From assembly GCA_017936785.1 (NCBI GenBank), contig JAGBEV010000014.1, positions 62,001 to 126,000 on the forward strand: DNA of 64,000 bases, written 5' to 3'. Position numbers and translations under genes: made by a program. How positions within the stretch are numbered: the first letter of the stretch is position 1; every line of letters starts with the position of its first letter. Under the pieces are notes generated by a model, which worked only from the letters and a program-made list of their open reading frames with translations, ran no database searches and was not told the DNA's origin. Below are positions 55,316-63,977 of the stretch, piece after piece. The stretch is from Lachnospiraceae bacterium (GTDB taxonomy: Bacteria > Bacillota > Clostridia > Lachnospirales > Lachnospiraceae).

Positions 55316-55400
55316 AGGCTGCCGCATAAAGAAAATATCAAATGTTAAAAAAACGATTCTCATACTATTGAATATTTTCTCTTTGCAGCAGCCTCCTTTT
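55316..55400. terminator. Long hairpin terminator between the ECF and aguB genes
   Basis: AGGCTGCCGCATAAAGAAAA and a nearly complementary stretch (ATATTTTCTCTTTGCAGCAGCCT region, up to 55394) form an imperfect stem of more than 20 pairs. T-rich sequence follows on the plus strand (CCTTTTTATAA), and an A/T-rich tail on the other. It separates convergent genes, so it may serve both. Confidence 0.7.
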
Positions 55401-55445
55401 TATAACAGGAGCATTTCCGGAATCCGCTCCCGCTTTTCCCATTTC

Positions 55446-56321
55446 TTACTTACACAGATCCTTGTAACATTCCGGTCTGCGGTCCCGAAACAGCCCCCAT
55501 TCCAGCCTTTCCTCCGCATTTTTATCCAGATCATATGCTGCGATCAGAATCTCTTCCCGGTCTTTGGACGCACTCTTTATGATTTCTCCCGTAATATCTG
55601 TCATAAAGGAAAAGCCATAAAAGTTTAAAGCGGATGACTGACCTCCGTTTTCTTTGCAGGGTTCCACTTTTTCCTCACCGATACGATTTGCCGCAATGAC
55701 CGGAACCGTATTGGCCGCTGCATGTCCCTGCATGGTCCTCCTCCAATGAAGGCTGCTGTCGCTTCCCAGAATAGGTTCACTGCCTATGGCTGTAGGATAT
55801 AAAATCAATTCTGCGCCTTTTACAGCAAGGGCACGGGCAGTTTCAGGAAACCACTGGTCCCAGCAGATACCAATGCCGATTCTGCCATATTGGGTATCCC
55901 ATACCGGAAATCCTGTATTCCCCGGAGAAAAATAGAATTTTTCCTGATAATAATGGTCATCAGGAATATGTGTCTTGCGGTAAATGCCCAAAAATGAACC
56001 ATCTCCATCGATCACTGCAATGGAATTATATAGCCTGTTTTCATCCTTTTCGTAAAAGCTGACGGGTATTACTACTGACAATTCCTCTGCCACTTTCATA
56101 AAATGCCGTACAGCGGCATTTTCCATGACAGGTGTGGCAAAGCTGTAATAATCATATCTGCGTTCCTGACAAAAATAGGGACGTTCAAATAATTCCGGCA
56201 GCAATATGATATCAGCTCCCTGTGCAGCCGCCTCTCTCACCATCTTATCAGCTTTTTTTATATTATCCTCTACTTGTCCGCTCATTCTCATCTGAATGGC
56301 AGCTACTGATACATTTCTCAT
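55446..56321 (-). CDS. aguB: N-carbamoylputrescine amidase
   Basis: 291 residues, a nitrilase-superfamily enzyme turning N-carbamoylputrescine into putrescine, ammonia and carbon dioxide. The catalytic triad is Glu43 (LLPELFE), Lys116 (YRKTHIPD) and Cys153 (GICWDQWFPE). FERPYFCQ, DDHYYQEKFYF and SLHWRRTMQGHAAANTVPV match AguB specifically. It is the last gene of the polyamine operon, 55 bases after aguA. The ATG at 56321 has AAAGGAAA upstream. Confidence 0.96.
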   Translation of the reverse strand: MRNVSVAAIQMRMSGQVEDNIKKADKMVREAAAQGADIILLPELFERPYFCQERRYDYYSFATPVMENAAVRHFMKVAEELSVVIPVSFYEKDENRLYNSIAVIDGDGSFLGIYRKTHIPDDHYYQEKFYFSPGNTGFPVWDTQYGRIGIGICWDQWFPETARALAVKGAELILYPTAIGSEPILGSDSSLHWRRTMQGHAAANTVPVIAANRIGEEKVEPCKENGGQSSALNFYGFSFMTDITGEIIKSASKDREEILIAAYDLDKNAEERLEWGLFRDRRPECYKDLCK

Positions 56322-56376
56322 ATGCCTGTTTTCCTTTCCTGCATACTATCTGTAATCTTCTATATCCAATATATAA

Positions 56377-57513
56377 TTACAAAGGGATCTGCTGGGTAAT
56401 ACAATGGATATTTCCTCCGCCCACAATGACACTTCTTGCCATAACAGGTACTATTTTTCTATCAGGGAAGGCATGTTCCATCAACTGTACTGCCAGACCA
56501 TCATTTTCGTCACCGAACTGGGGAAGTATAATACTATGGTTGGAAATATAGAAGTTTACATAACTAGCCGCCAATCTTTCTCCTGCCTGACGTATATCTT
56601 CGCCCTCTTCAAAAACAAAGCCCTCACATTCTTCCTTTGTAATACAGACCGGCTTCCTGGGAATGGGCAGCTTTATGACCTCCAATGTTCTTCCTTTTGC
56701 ATCTTTCTCATTACATAACACCCCATATGCTTCTTTTGAATAAGCATACTGGGGATCGTTTTCATCATCTGTCCATGCAAGGACAACTGTTCCCGGCTTC
56801 ACAAAGGCACATACATTGTCCACATGTTCATTGGTTTCATCCCCATAGATTCCATGCGGCAGCCAAATAACTTTTTCACCGCCAAGATAATTGCATAACG
56901 CTTGTTCTATTTCTTCTTTGGTCATAGAGGGATTTCTTCCCGGGCTTAACAGACATGCCTCTGTTGTTATAATAGTTCCTTCTCCGTCCGTATGAACAGA
57001 ACCGCCTTCTAATACAAACGGTGTCGCATCCACACATGGATAATCCAACTGCCTGCAAAGCTCTTTTGCCACCAGGTCATCCTTTTCCCAATGGGCATAA
57101 AGTCCGTCATAGGTTCCGCCCCATGCGTTGAAGGTCCAGCTGATCCCTTGTACTTCTCCTTCCCGGTTCCGTACAAAGGTAGGCCCCACATCTCTTGCCC
57201 ATGCGTCATCGGATGCAATTTCCAAAACCTGCATATTTTCGTAGTTACCACATTTAGATAACATCTGTTTTGCTTCTTTTACATGCTCTTTATCAGCCAG
57301 CATAAACAGCTTTTCATCTGCCCCGATGGCATTGGCGATTTCACAAAAGGTTTTTTTGGCATCCCTGCCTTCATATATCCATGATCCGGGTCTTACGGGC
57401 CAGATCATGATGCAGCCAAAATGTTGTTCAAATTCTCCGGGCATGATAAAAGCATCTTTTAAATTATATTGATTTATTTTATTATTTAGCATTTCTGTCT
57501 TTGACATTTTCAT
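56377..57513 (-). CDS. aguA: Agmatine deiminase
   Basis: 378 residues, the usual length. It turns agmatine into N-carbamoylputrescine and ammonia. The start of the domain (MPGEFEQHFGCIMIWPVRPG), SDDAWARDVGPTFV, WTFNAWGGTYDGLYAHWEKD, LEGGSVHTDGEG, HGIYGDETNEHVDN and the catalytic Cys371 in GGGNIHCITQQ are all characteristic of the agmatine deiminase branch of the guanidino-modifying family. It lies 66 bases after nspC. The ribosome site at 57513 is weak. Confidence 0.97.
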   Translation of the reverse strand: MKMSKTEMLNNKINQYNLKDAFIMPGEFEQHFGCIMIWPVRPGSWIYEGRDAKKTFCEIANAIGADEKLFMLADKEHVKEAKQMLSKCGNYENMQVLEIASDDAWARDVGPTFVRNREGEVQGISWTFNAWGGTYDGLYAHWEKDDLVAKELCRQLDYPCVDATPFVLEGGSVHTDGEGTIITTEACLLSPGRNPSMTKEEIEQALCNYLGGEKVIWLPHGIYGDETNEHVDNVCAFVKPGTVVLAWTDDENDPQYAYSKEAYGVLCNEKDAKGRTLEVIKLPIPRKPVCITKEECEGFVFEEGEDIRQAGERLAASYVNFYISNHSIILPQFGDENDGLAVQLMEHAFPDRKIVPVMARSVIVGGGNIHCITQQIPL

Positions 57514-57579
57514 TATCAGCCTTTTATTCCATCTAAACGATCTTATCTCTTTTTTTCTGCAGCATTCATTGACCTTTAT

Positions 57580-58725
57580 TTATGATAAACGTTCTTTAAA
57601 ATCTATATATCCAAAAGTCTTTACGATTTGGCAGTCCCCGCCTGTCTTTTGAATGGCGATTGCAGGCAACGGCATTCCATTAAATGTGTTATTTTTTACC
57701 ATGGAATAAATCGCCATATCCTCAAACAACAGTTTATCACCAATTTTAATTTCCTTATCAAAAGAATAATCTCCGATCACATCTCCTGCCAGACAGGTGG
57801 CTGAAGAAAGTCTGTAGGTATATGCCTTCTCTCCCGGCTCTCCACCATCCTTTAACGGCGGTCTGTAGGGCATTTCCAGCACGTCAGGCATATGGCATGC
57901 TGCAGAAGCATCCAATATGAGGATTTCCAAGCCGTTTTTTACCTTATCAAGTACTTCTGTTATCAAATAGCCTGCATTCAGCGCAATGGCTTCTCCCGGC
58001 TCTAAATATACTTCTACTCCATAAGTTTCTTTCATATGACGGATACAGTCTTTTAAAAGCTCTATATCATAGTCTTCCCTTGTAATATGATGTCCGCCGC
58101 CCATATTCAGCCACTTGATCTGTGACAGAAAGGGGGCAAATTTTTCTTCCACTGCATCCAGGGTCTTTTTCAGATCATCTGCATTCTGTTCGCAGAGAGT
58201 ATGGAAATGCAAGCCTTCCACATCCTTTGGCAAACACACGTTATGTTTCTCTTCCAGCCATTTTCCCAGCTGCTCCAGTGTCATTCCCAGACGGGAACCA
58301 TAGGCGCAGGGATCATAAATGGCATGTCCTTCCTGGGTGGAACACTCCGGATTGATGCGAATACCAATACTGCTGTTTTTACACAGCTCATGAAACTTTT
58401 CATATTGACCGGCTGAATTAAAAACAATGTGATCACAAATCCGGTCCAGTTCTTCTATTTCTTCTTTTTTGTAAGCAGGACAGAAAACATGGTTTTCCTT
58501 TCCCATTTCTTCCATTCCCAGCCTTGCCTCATATAAACCGCTGGCTGTTGTTCCGCTGATATACTTTCCGATCAGGGGATAGGAATAAAAGAAGGAAAAA
58601 GCCTTCTGTGCCAGCAAAATATGGCATCCGGTGTCCTGTTCCACCTTCTGCAAAATAGTCAAATTGTGAATTAACTTTTCTTCATCCACCACATAACAGG
58701 GTGTGGGAAGTTTACATAATTCCAT
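57580..58725 (-). CDS. nspC: Carboxynorspermidine/carboxyspermidine decarboxylase
   Basis: 381 residues, a fold-type III PLP enzyme. The PLP lysine is Lys41 in LLAQKAFSFF; GLHFHTLCEQ and the NMGGGHHITREDYD segment form the phosphate site; DASAACHMPDVLEMPYRP and SATCLAGDVIGDYSF belong to NspC rather than to diaminopimelate or ornithine decarboxylases. It makes spermidine from carboxyspermidine (or norspermidine from its analogue). The preceding gene ends seven bases upstream. Confidence 0.96.
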   Translation of the reverse strand: MELCKLPTPCYVVDEEKLIHNLTILQKVEQDTGCHILLAQKAFSFFYSYPLIGKYISGTTASGLYEARLGMEEMGKENHVFCPAYKKEEIEELDRICDHIVFNSAGQYEKFHELCKNSSIGIRINPECSTQEGHAIYDPCAYGSRLGMTLEQLGKWLEEKHNVCLPKDVEGLHFHTLCEQNADDLKKTLDAVEEKFAPFLSQIKWLNMGGGHHITREDYDIELLKDCIRHMKETYGVEVYLEPGEAIALNAGYLITEVLDKVKNGLEILILDASAACHMPDVLEMPYRPPLKDGGEPGEKAYTYRLSSATCLAGDVIGDYSFDKEIKIGDKLLFEDMAIYSMVKNNTFNGMPLPAIAIQKTGGDCQIVKTFGYIDFKERLS

Positions 58726-58731
58726 TATACA

Positions 58732-59991
58732 CTACTCCACAGTCCGGGGATTTTCTTCCACTACCCAGGGCAGTCCCCATTTATTTAAAGCATCCATATA
58801 AGGGTCAGGATCAAATTCTTCAATATTGAAGACACCTGCACCGCTCCATGTGCCGGTTACTAACATCATGGCTCCGATCATTGCCGGTACGCCTGTAGTA
58901 TAGGAAATTGCCTGGGAACCTACTTCTTTGTAGCATTCCTGATGATCACATACATTATAGATATAGATGGTCTTTTCTTTTCCATCCTTTTTACCGTGGA
59001 AAATACAGCCGATATTGGTCTTTCCTACTGTTCTGGGTCCCAAAGATGCAGGATCAGGCAGAAGGGCTTTTAAAAACTGAATGGGCACGATCTGTTTCCC
59101 TTCAAACTCAATGGGTTCTGTAGAAAGCATTCCTACATTTTCCAGACATTTCATATGTGTTAAATAGCTCTGTCCAAAGGTCATAAAGAAACGGATTCTT
59201 TTTACTCCCGGAATATTCTTTGCTAAAGATTCGATTTCCTCGTGGTGAAGAAGATACATATCCTTCATGCCTACCTGTGGGAAATCATACTCCCTTTTAA
59301 TGCTCATAGGCTCTACTTCTATCCATTTGCCGTTTTCCCAGTAGGAACCGGGTGCAGAAACTTCACGAAGATTGATTTCCGGATTAAAATTAGTAGCAAA
59401 GGGGTAACCGTGATCGCCGCCGTTACAGTCCAAAATATCAATGGTATCGATCTCATCAAAATAATGTTTTAAGGCATAAGCGGAAAAGACACTGGTTACG
59501 CCGGGATCAAAGCCGCTTCCCAAAAGTCCGGTAATTCCCGCTTCTTTAAATTTTTCTTCATAAGCCCACTGCCAGGAATAATCAAAATATGCAGTAAAGC
59601 CCAGACGCTTACAGCGTTCCTCGTATACCTTTCTCCATGCAGGATCATTGGTATCCTCTGCCTCATAATTAGCCGTATCAATATAGGAAACCTTACATTC
59701 CACACAGGCATCCATAATGGACAGATCCTGATAAGGCAGTGCCACATTTAAAACCGCATCCGGCTTGTATGCCTTGATCAAAGCTGCGACTTCTTCACTT
59801 TTATCCGCATCCACCTGTGCTGTTGTAACTTTGGTCTTCGTCCATTTGTCCACTTCTTCTTTTACTGCATCACATTTGGATTTAGTACGGCTTGCAATAC
59901 AGATCTCTGTAAAAACCTCACTGTTCTGACAGCACTTTTTGATCGCTACCTGTGCGACACCGCCGCATCCGATAATTAATAACCTGCTCAT
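58732..59991 (-). CDS. lys9: Carboxynorspermidine/carboxyspermidine dehydrogenase (saccharopine dehydrogenase family)
   Basis: 419 residues. The N-terminal Rossmann motif (LLIIGCGGVAQVAIKKC) binds NADPH; IASRTKSKCDAVKEE, DTANYEAEDTNDPAW, GSGFDPGVTSVF and ILDCNGGDHGYPFATNF are typical of the polyamine branch of this family. It joins aspartate semialdehyde to putrescine (or diaminopropane) and reduces the Schiff base. It overlaps speE by four bases and lies directly before nspC, the expected pair. ATG with GAGGAGG upstream. Confidence 0.96.
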   Translation of the reverse strand: MSRLLIIGCGGVAQVAIKKCCQNSEVFTEICIASRTKSKCDAVKEEVDKWTKTKVTTAQVDADKSEEVAALIKAYKPDAVLNVALPYQDLSIMDACVECKVSYIDTANYEAEDTNDPAWRKVYEERCKRLGFTAYFDYSWQWAYEEKFKEAGITGLLGSGFDPGVTSVFSAYALKHYFDEIDTIDILDCNGGDHGYPFATNFNPEINLREVSAPGSYWENGKWIEVEPMSIKREYDFPQVGMKDMYLLHHEEIESLAKNIPGVKRIRFFMTFGQSYLTHMKCLENVGMLSTEPIEFEGKQIVPIQFLKALLPDPASLGPRTVGKTNIGCIFHGKKDGKEKTIYIYNVCDHQECYKEVGSQAISYTTGVPAMIGAMMLVTGTWSGAGVFNIEEFDPDPYMDALNKWGLPWVVEENPRTVE

Positions 59992-60845
59992 GAATTTTCC
60001 TCCTCTTCCAGTAAATCTTCAACGTATTTAGGCAGCATAAAAGCGCCCATGTGCAGATTGGTGGTATAATACCATGTTTCCAGATTGCGGTTATTAAACC
60101 GCTCCGGTTTAAAATCATTTAAAGGGTGATACTTTTTGGAAGCAAATCCGAAAAGCCAGTAGCCTGAGGGACAGGTGGGAATATGCGCCTGATACACCCG
60201 GCTGATGGGAAAACTCTTATAGGCTTTCCTGTGCATGCTCCGGCATGCCACTTCATCCTCATCATAAAAGGGGCTTCCGTGCTGATATACCATAATGCCG
60301 TCTTCCTTCAGGGCTTTATAACAGCTTCCGTAAAATTCTTTGGTAAAAAGTCCTTCCGTATGTCCGAAAGGATCTGTGGAATCATTTACGATAATATCAT
60401 AAGCATTGATCTTGTCACGCAAGAACCGCAGACCGTCTTCATAAAAAATTTTCACTCTGGAGTCCTCAAATCCTTTTGCCGTCTCAGGGAAAAACTTTCT
60501 GCATACATCCACAAACATATCATCGGATTCCACCACATCGATTTCTTCGATTTCGGAATAGCGACAGAATTCTCTTGCCACGCCCCCGTCACCGCCGCCG
60601 ATGATCAGCACTTTTTTTACATCAGGGTGAACGCTCATGGGAACATGGGTTACCATTTCATTATAAATAAACTCGTCAGCTTCAGAAAATATAATATCTC
60701 CGTCCAGAGTTACAAATCGTCCGAACTCCGGCGACTCAAAAACATCGATTCTCTGGTAATCACTTTGAGCACTATATAATTGTTTGTCCGTACGAATGGA
60801 GATCTTAACATTTGCAGTATGCATTTCAGAAAACCACATTTCCAT
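59988..60845 (-). CDS. speE: Spermidine synthase (polyamine aminopropyltransferase)
   Basis: 285 residues. After a short N-terminal beta domain (YQRIDVFESPEFGRFVTLDG), the methyltransferase-like fold has VLIIGGGDGGVAREFCR and IVNDSTDPFGHTEGLF with the catalytic Asp. The family transfers aminopropyl groups from decarboxylated S-adenosylmethionine to putrescine or a similar amine. No speD (AdoMet decarboxylase) is in the window. The ATG at 60845 has GGAGGG. It lies 62 bases after speA and overlaps lys9 by four. Confidence 0.95.
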   Translation of the reverse strand: MEMWFSEMHTANVKISIRTDKQLYSAQSDYQRIDVFESPEFGRFVTLDGDIIFSEADEFIYNEMVTHVPMSVHPDVKKVLIIGGGDGGVAREFCRYSEIEEIDVVESDDMFVDVCRKFFPETAKGFEDSRVKIFYEDGLRFLRDKINAYDIIVNDSTDPFGHTEGLFTKEFYGSCYKALKEDGIMVYQHGSPFYDEDEVACRSMHRKAYKSFPISRVYQAHIPTCPSGYWLFGFASKKYHPLNDFKPERFNNRNLETWYYTTNLHMGAFMLPKYVEDLLEEEENS

Positions 60846-60907
60846 AGCTGCGCCCTCCTATAGTTTACATAACTTATATGTTTTCATGGTAATAAAAAGA
60901 CTCTGTT

Positions 60908-62365
60908 TCAATTTATTGATTTGATAACATTTAACCTTTTAACTTCCGGGTCCTCGGTTCCCTGCAAAGAACACCCTTTTTCTCCTGCGTACAGAATAAA
61001 ATCAATGATCTCTTTGCTGATCTTCTCTCCCGGCGCCAGAATGGGAATTCCCGGCGGATAGCACATAACAAATTCTCCGCACACTGCCCCTTCTGTTTCT
61101 TCAATGGGAAGGGAAACCTTTTGGGAATAAAATGCCTTCTGGGGACTCATGGCAACCTGAGGCTGAATATATTCTCCCGTTACCAGATCGCTTCCGTCCC
61201 GTTCATAAAGCCGTTTAATATCCGCCAGGGCTCCTACCAGCCGCTCTATATCCCTGATTCTGTCCCCTATGGAAATATACGCAAGAATATTGCCAATATC
61301 ACCGAATTCTATCTGAATATCGTATTCATCCCGCAAAAGATCATAGACCTCTATTCCTGTCAGTCCGATACCCTGGGTATGAATAGACAGCTTTGTCACA
61401 TCATAATCAAAAATACTGCCGCCATTGACCAGTTCCTTGCTGTACGCATAATATCCACCGATAGCATTGATCTCATTTCTGGCATATTCTGCCATCTGTA
61501 CCACCTTGGCAAAGGATTCCCTTCCCCGCAGCGCCAGATTTCTTCTGGAAATATCCAGGCTGGATAAAAGCAGGTATGAGGCACTGGTTGTCTGTGTCAG
61601 ATTGATGATCTGCCTCACATAATCTGCATTGACCCCGTTATTGGTCAAAAGCAGGGAGCTCTGGGTCAGGCTTCCGCCGGATTTGTGCATGGAAACCGCT
61701 GCATAGTCCGCCCCTGCTGCCATAGCGGATATGGGAAGATTTTCTCCAAAGTATAAATGGGTTCCGTGAGCCTCATCCACCAATACCTGAATGCCATAAC
61801 CATGAGCAAGCTCCACAATGCTTTTCAGATCAGAGCAAATGCCGTAGTATGTGGGATTATTGACCAACACTGCAACTGCATCAGGGTTTTCTTTGATAAT
61901 CTGCTCCAAAGGTTCTGTTTCTATTCCAAGGGCAATGCCGATCTGGCTGTTGACTTCAGGCTCCACATAAACGGGAACTGCACCACAGATGACCAAAGCA
62001 TTGATAACGCTTTTATGGACATTTCTGGGCAGGATGATCTTGTCTCCGGCTTTGCATACGGACAGGATCATACTCTGTACTGCAGAGGTGGTTCCTCCGA
62101 TCATCAGAAAGGCATGCTCAGCTGAAAATGCATCTGCGGCGAGTTCTTCCGCTTCTCTGATGACGGAAATCGGATGACACAGGTTGTCTAAGGGTTTCAT
62201 GGAATTTACGTCCAGACCCACGCATTTTTCTCCTAAGAGTTCTACTAACTCAGGATTGCCCCTGCCTCGCTTATGTCCCGGTACGTCAAAGGGTACTACT
62301 CTTTTCTTTCTGAACTTTTCAAGCGCCTCGTAGATTGGGGCGGATTTTTGTCTTTCCAGATCCAT
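60908..62365 (-). CDS. speA: Arginine decarboxylase of the Orn/Lys/Arg decarboxylase (fold type I) family
   Basis: 485 residues, the short Gram-positive form. VPFDVPGHKRGRGNPEL is the family start; FLMIGGTTSAVQSMIL, LVDEAHGTHLYFGE and the PLP lysine (about Lys228, VSMHKSGGSLTQSSLL) form the active site; the C-terminal domain contains CYPPGIPILAPGEKI. Clustering with aguA and aguB makes arginine (giving agmatine) the likely substrate, although lysine or ornithine cannot be excluded from sequence. First gene of the polyamine operon. The ATG at 62365 has GAGGTG upstream. Confidence 0.93.
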   Translation of the reverse strand: MDLERQKSAPIYEALEKFRKKRVVPFDVPGHKRGRGNPELVELLGEKCVGLDVNSMKPLDNLCHPISVIREAEELAADAFSAEHAFLMIGGTTSAVQSMILSVCKAGDKIILPRNVHKSVINALVICGAVPVYVEPEVNSQIGIALGIETEPLEQIIKENPDAVAVLVNNPTYYGICSDLKSIVELAHGYGIQVLVDEAHGTHLYFGENLPISAMAAGADYAAVSMHKSGGSLTQSSLLLTNNGVNADYVRQIINLTQTTSASYLLLSSLDISRRNLALRGRESFAKVVQMAEYARNEINAIGGYYAYSKELVNGGSIFDYDVTKLSIHTQGIGLTGIEVYDLLRDEYDIQIEFGDIGNILAYISIGDRIRDIERLVGALADIKRLYERDGSDLVTGEYIQPQVAMSPQKAFYSQKVSLPIEETEGAVCGEFVMCYPPGIPILAPGEKISKEIIDFILYAGEKGCSLQGTEDPEVKRLNVIKSIN

Positions 62366-62466
62366 TGTGCACCTCGTTTTTTGCGGTAAATGAATGTGTT
62401 AATTGTAAGGATAGTTGCAATTATTTACTCCGACGTGCCAAGCCAGTGGGGTCTCATTGCTCACAC

Positions 62467-62492
62467 AAAAAGCAGGTGTCACCACCTGCTTT
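62467..62492 (-). terminator. Terminator/attenuator hairpin 100 bases before speA
   Basis: AAAGCAGGTG and CACCTGCTTT form a 10-base-pair stem with a 4-base loop, followed on the minus strand by a T run. It ends the candidate RNA, and may attenuate transcription into speA. The next 100 bases have a further possible pairing (GCAAT and ATTGC) and no clear promoter for speA. Confidence 0.8.
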
Positions 62493-62745
62493 CTAGTTTT
62501 AAAGTCATATACATAAGAAGTATAAGCTTTTCATCCGGAGTAATTAAAACAAATATATTGCTTTTCTTATTGACCGTTTCACAAGATGATGTGTACTACA
62601 CTGATTATTAAGTAATCAACTTATAAAATTGAGCTTTTAACTCTATCAATAATGTGGCATAAGGCCACCCTCGGCAATTGCCCCGCCTGTCCGTTGGCTT
62701 ATTATAAAGGGCTTATATTTGCGTAATTATCCATAACGCTCATAC
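62467..62745 (-). ncRNA. Candidate structured non-coding RNA upstream of speA
   Basis: Between the lipoprotein gene and speA lies a 442-base gap without a convincing ORF. A strong promoter is followed by about 280 bases that end in a terminator. Near the 5' end, UGAGC (62738-62742) can pair with GCUCA (62630-62634), enclosing a GC-rich core (about 62650-62705) in an otherwise AT-rich gap. Inside it AUAAGCCA (62695-62702) can pair with the UGGCCUUAU at 62659-62667, and GGCAAUUGCC forms a self-complementary element. Further hairpins follow (UUGAUUA/UAAUCAG; GUGUAGUACAC). It may be an independent RNA (the raiA motif is one candidate) or a regulatory leader. I cannot name the family by eye. Confidence 0.5.
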
Positions 62746-62751
62746 ATTCAT

Positions 62752-62780
62752 ATCATTGCATAACCCACCGGGTTTGTCAA
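62752..62780 (-). promoter_or_regulatory. SigA promoter of the candidate RNA/polyamine operon
   Basis: Minus-strand TTGACA (62775-62780) is separated by 17 bases from AATGAT (62752-62757). The predicted transcription start is near 62745, about 380 bases before speA. It lies 28 bases after the stop of the upstream lipoprotein gene. Confidence 0.65.
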
Positions 62781-62807
62781 TGTTCTTTTTTGTGCATTTC
62801 TGCTTTT

Positions 62808-63911
62808 TTATTCTACTACAAGATCATCCCAGACATCATCTGCAACAAGGGCGATGTAGGTCTTTCCTGTATTTAAAGTTATCTCATTTCCGTCTTTGTC
62901 ATAATACTTGGTGGGATAGATATCATCCTGTTTGGACCAGGTTACAGGAATGGCTTTTCCGCCTGTAATATAATAACCGCTCATTCTATTGCTTTCTTTG
63001 ACCCAGAAATTCATATAGCCGTTATCATCATACTGCTCATATGAGCATTCCTGAAGGATCACGTTGGTAAATTCCATATAAGAACCGTTTCCTGCATCCT
63101 TATATTCGCTGCCATATTCAGAATAACGGTATGTATTGCTTTCAGCAATATATTCCAGACAGGAATTGTTATGTTCAAAAGGAAGCTCGATATTGGTACA
63201 ATCAATAGAACCATTTTCACCGCTTAAATCAACCGGAGCCGATTCGGAAGCAAACTGGAAATGTGCTCCCTGATAATATTCATTATACTCTCTGGATACA
63301 CCTGAATTATCAAACTTCTTATCTAAGTCACCGCTTAAAATGTACTCTGTAAACTCTCTGGATTTACCGTTATTTACACGGCTGAAACCACCATTAAAGT
63401 TATCCACATAAGGATTTACAAGGAAATAATCGATGTAGAAAGGACCTCCATCATGGCACACAACTGCATTCCATTCAGGCGCCAGCTGTAAATTGGTGGT
63501 ACGTGTGCTTCGAATGCTGCCCAGCTGTTCGATCTTTTCCCAGTCTTTTACCAATACCATAAATCTGGTAATATGACCGTTCATAGTGCTGTTCATCATT
63601 TCATAAACAACATCTGCTTCACTGATTCCGTAATGAGGCAAAGCTGCTTTCTCATTATCGATCATAACTGCAATGGGTCTTTGATTTTTGAGACTTTCAT
63701 CAATCCACTCATTGGTCAGTTCGCTGCGGTACATGCCGTCTCTGGTCTCTTCCACAACAACTTCTTCTGCCGGTTCTTCTACGGTTACGGTATCCTCAAC
63801 TGCACTTTCCTGCTCTACCGGCTCTTCTTCTGCCGGCTCTTTACCGCCGCATGCTGCAAGGCTTAAACTTAAACCGCATGCCAATAAAATATACACTAGT
63901 TTTTTCTTCAT
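62808..63911 (-). CDS. DUF3048 (YerB-like) lipoprotein
   Basis: 367 residues. The signal peptide ends in a lipobox (LAAC, Cys21), followed by an acidic Glu/Val-rich linker (residues 25-57) and the DUF3048 domain: RPIAVMIDNEKAALPHYGIS, ADVVYEMMNSTMNGHITRFM, LGSIRSTRTTNLQLA, and a C-terminal domain ending in NTGKTYIALVADD. YerB-family lipoproteins are widespread in Firmicutes and of unknown function, though linked with spore or envelope biology. It has an excellent promoter. The ATG at 63911 has GAGGATAGGG upstream. Confidence 0.92.
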   Translation of the reverse strand: MKKKLVYILLACGLSLSLAACGGKEPAEEEPVEQESAVEDTVTVEEPAEEVVVEETRDGMYRSELTNEWIDESLKNQRPIAVMIDNEKAALPHYGISEADVVYEMMNSTMNGHITRFMVLVKDWEKIEQLGSIRSTRTTNLQLAPEWNAVVCHDGGPFYIDYFLVNPYVDNFNGGFSRVNNGKSREFTEYILSGDLDKKFDNSGVSREYNEYYQGAHFQFASESAPVDLSGENGSIDCTNIELPFEHNNSCLEYIAESNTYRYSEYGSEYKDAGNGSYMEFTNVILQECSYEQYDDNGYMNFWVKESNRMSGYYITGGKAIPVTWSKQDDIYPTKYYDKDGNEITLNTGKTYIALVADDVWDDLVVE

Positions 63912-63948
63912 ATCCCTATCCTCTTTGTTAAAATTTTGTTACGAAAAT

Positions 63949-63977
63949 ATTATAGGAAAATTTCAAAGGCTTGTCAA
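63949..63977 (-). promoter_or_regulatory. Consensus SigA promoter of the DUF3048 gene
   Basis: TTGACA (63972-63977) and TATAAT (63949-63954) are 17 bases apart on the minus strand, a perfect match to the vegetative consensus, 38 bases upstream of the ATG. Confidence 0.9.

Noticed and set aside
62665-62671. AGGGTGG on the minus strand upstream of a terminator resembled the T-box core
   Set aside because: The following bases do not fit the T-box (no ACCGCG), and the motif is about 170 bases before the terminator instead of just before it.
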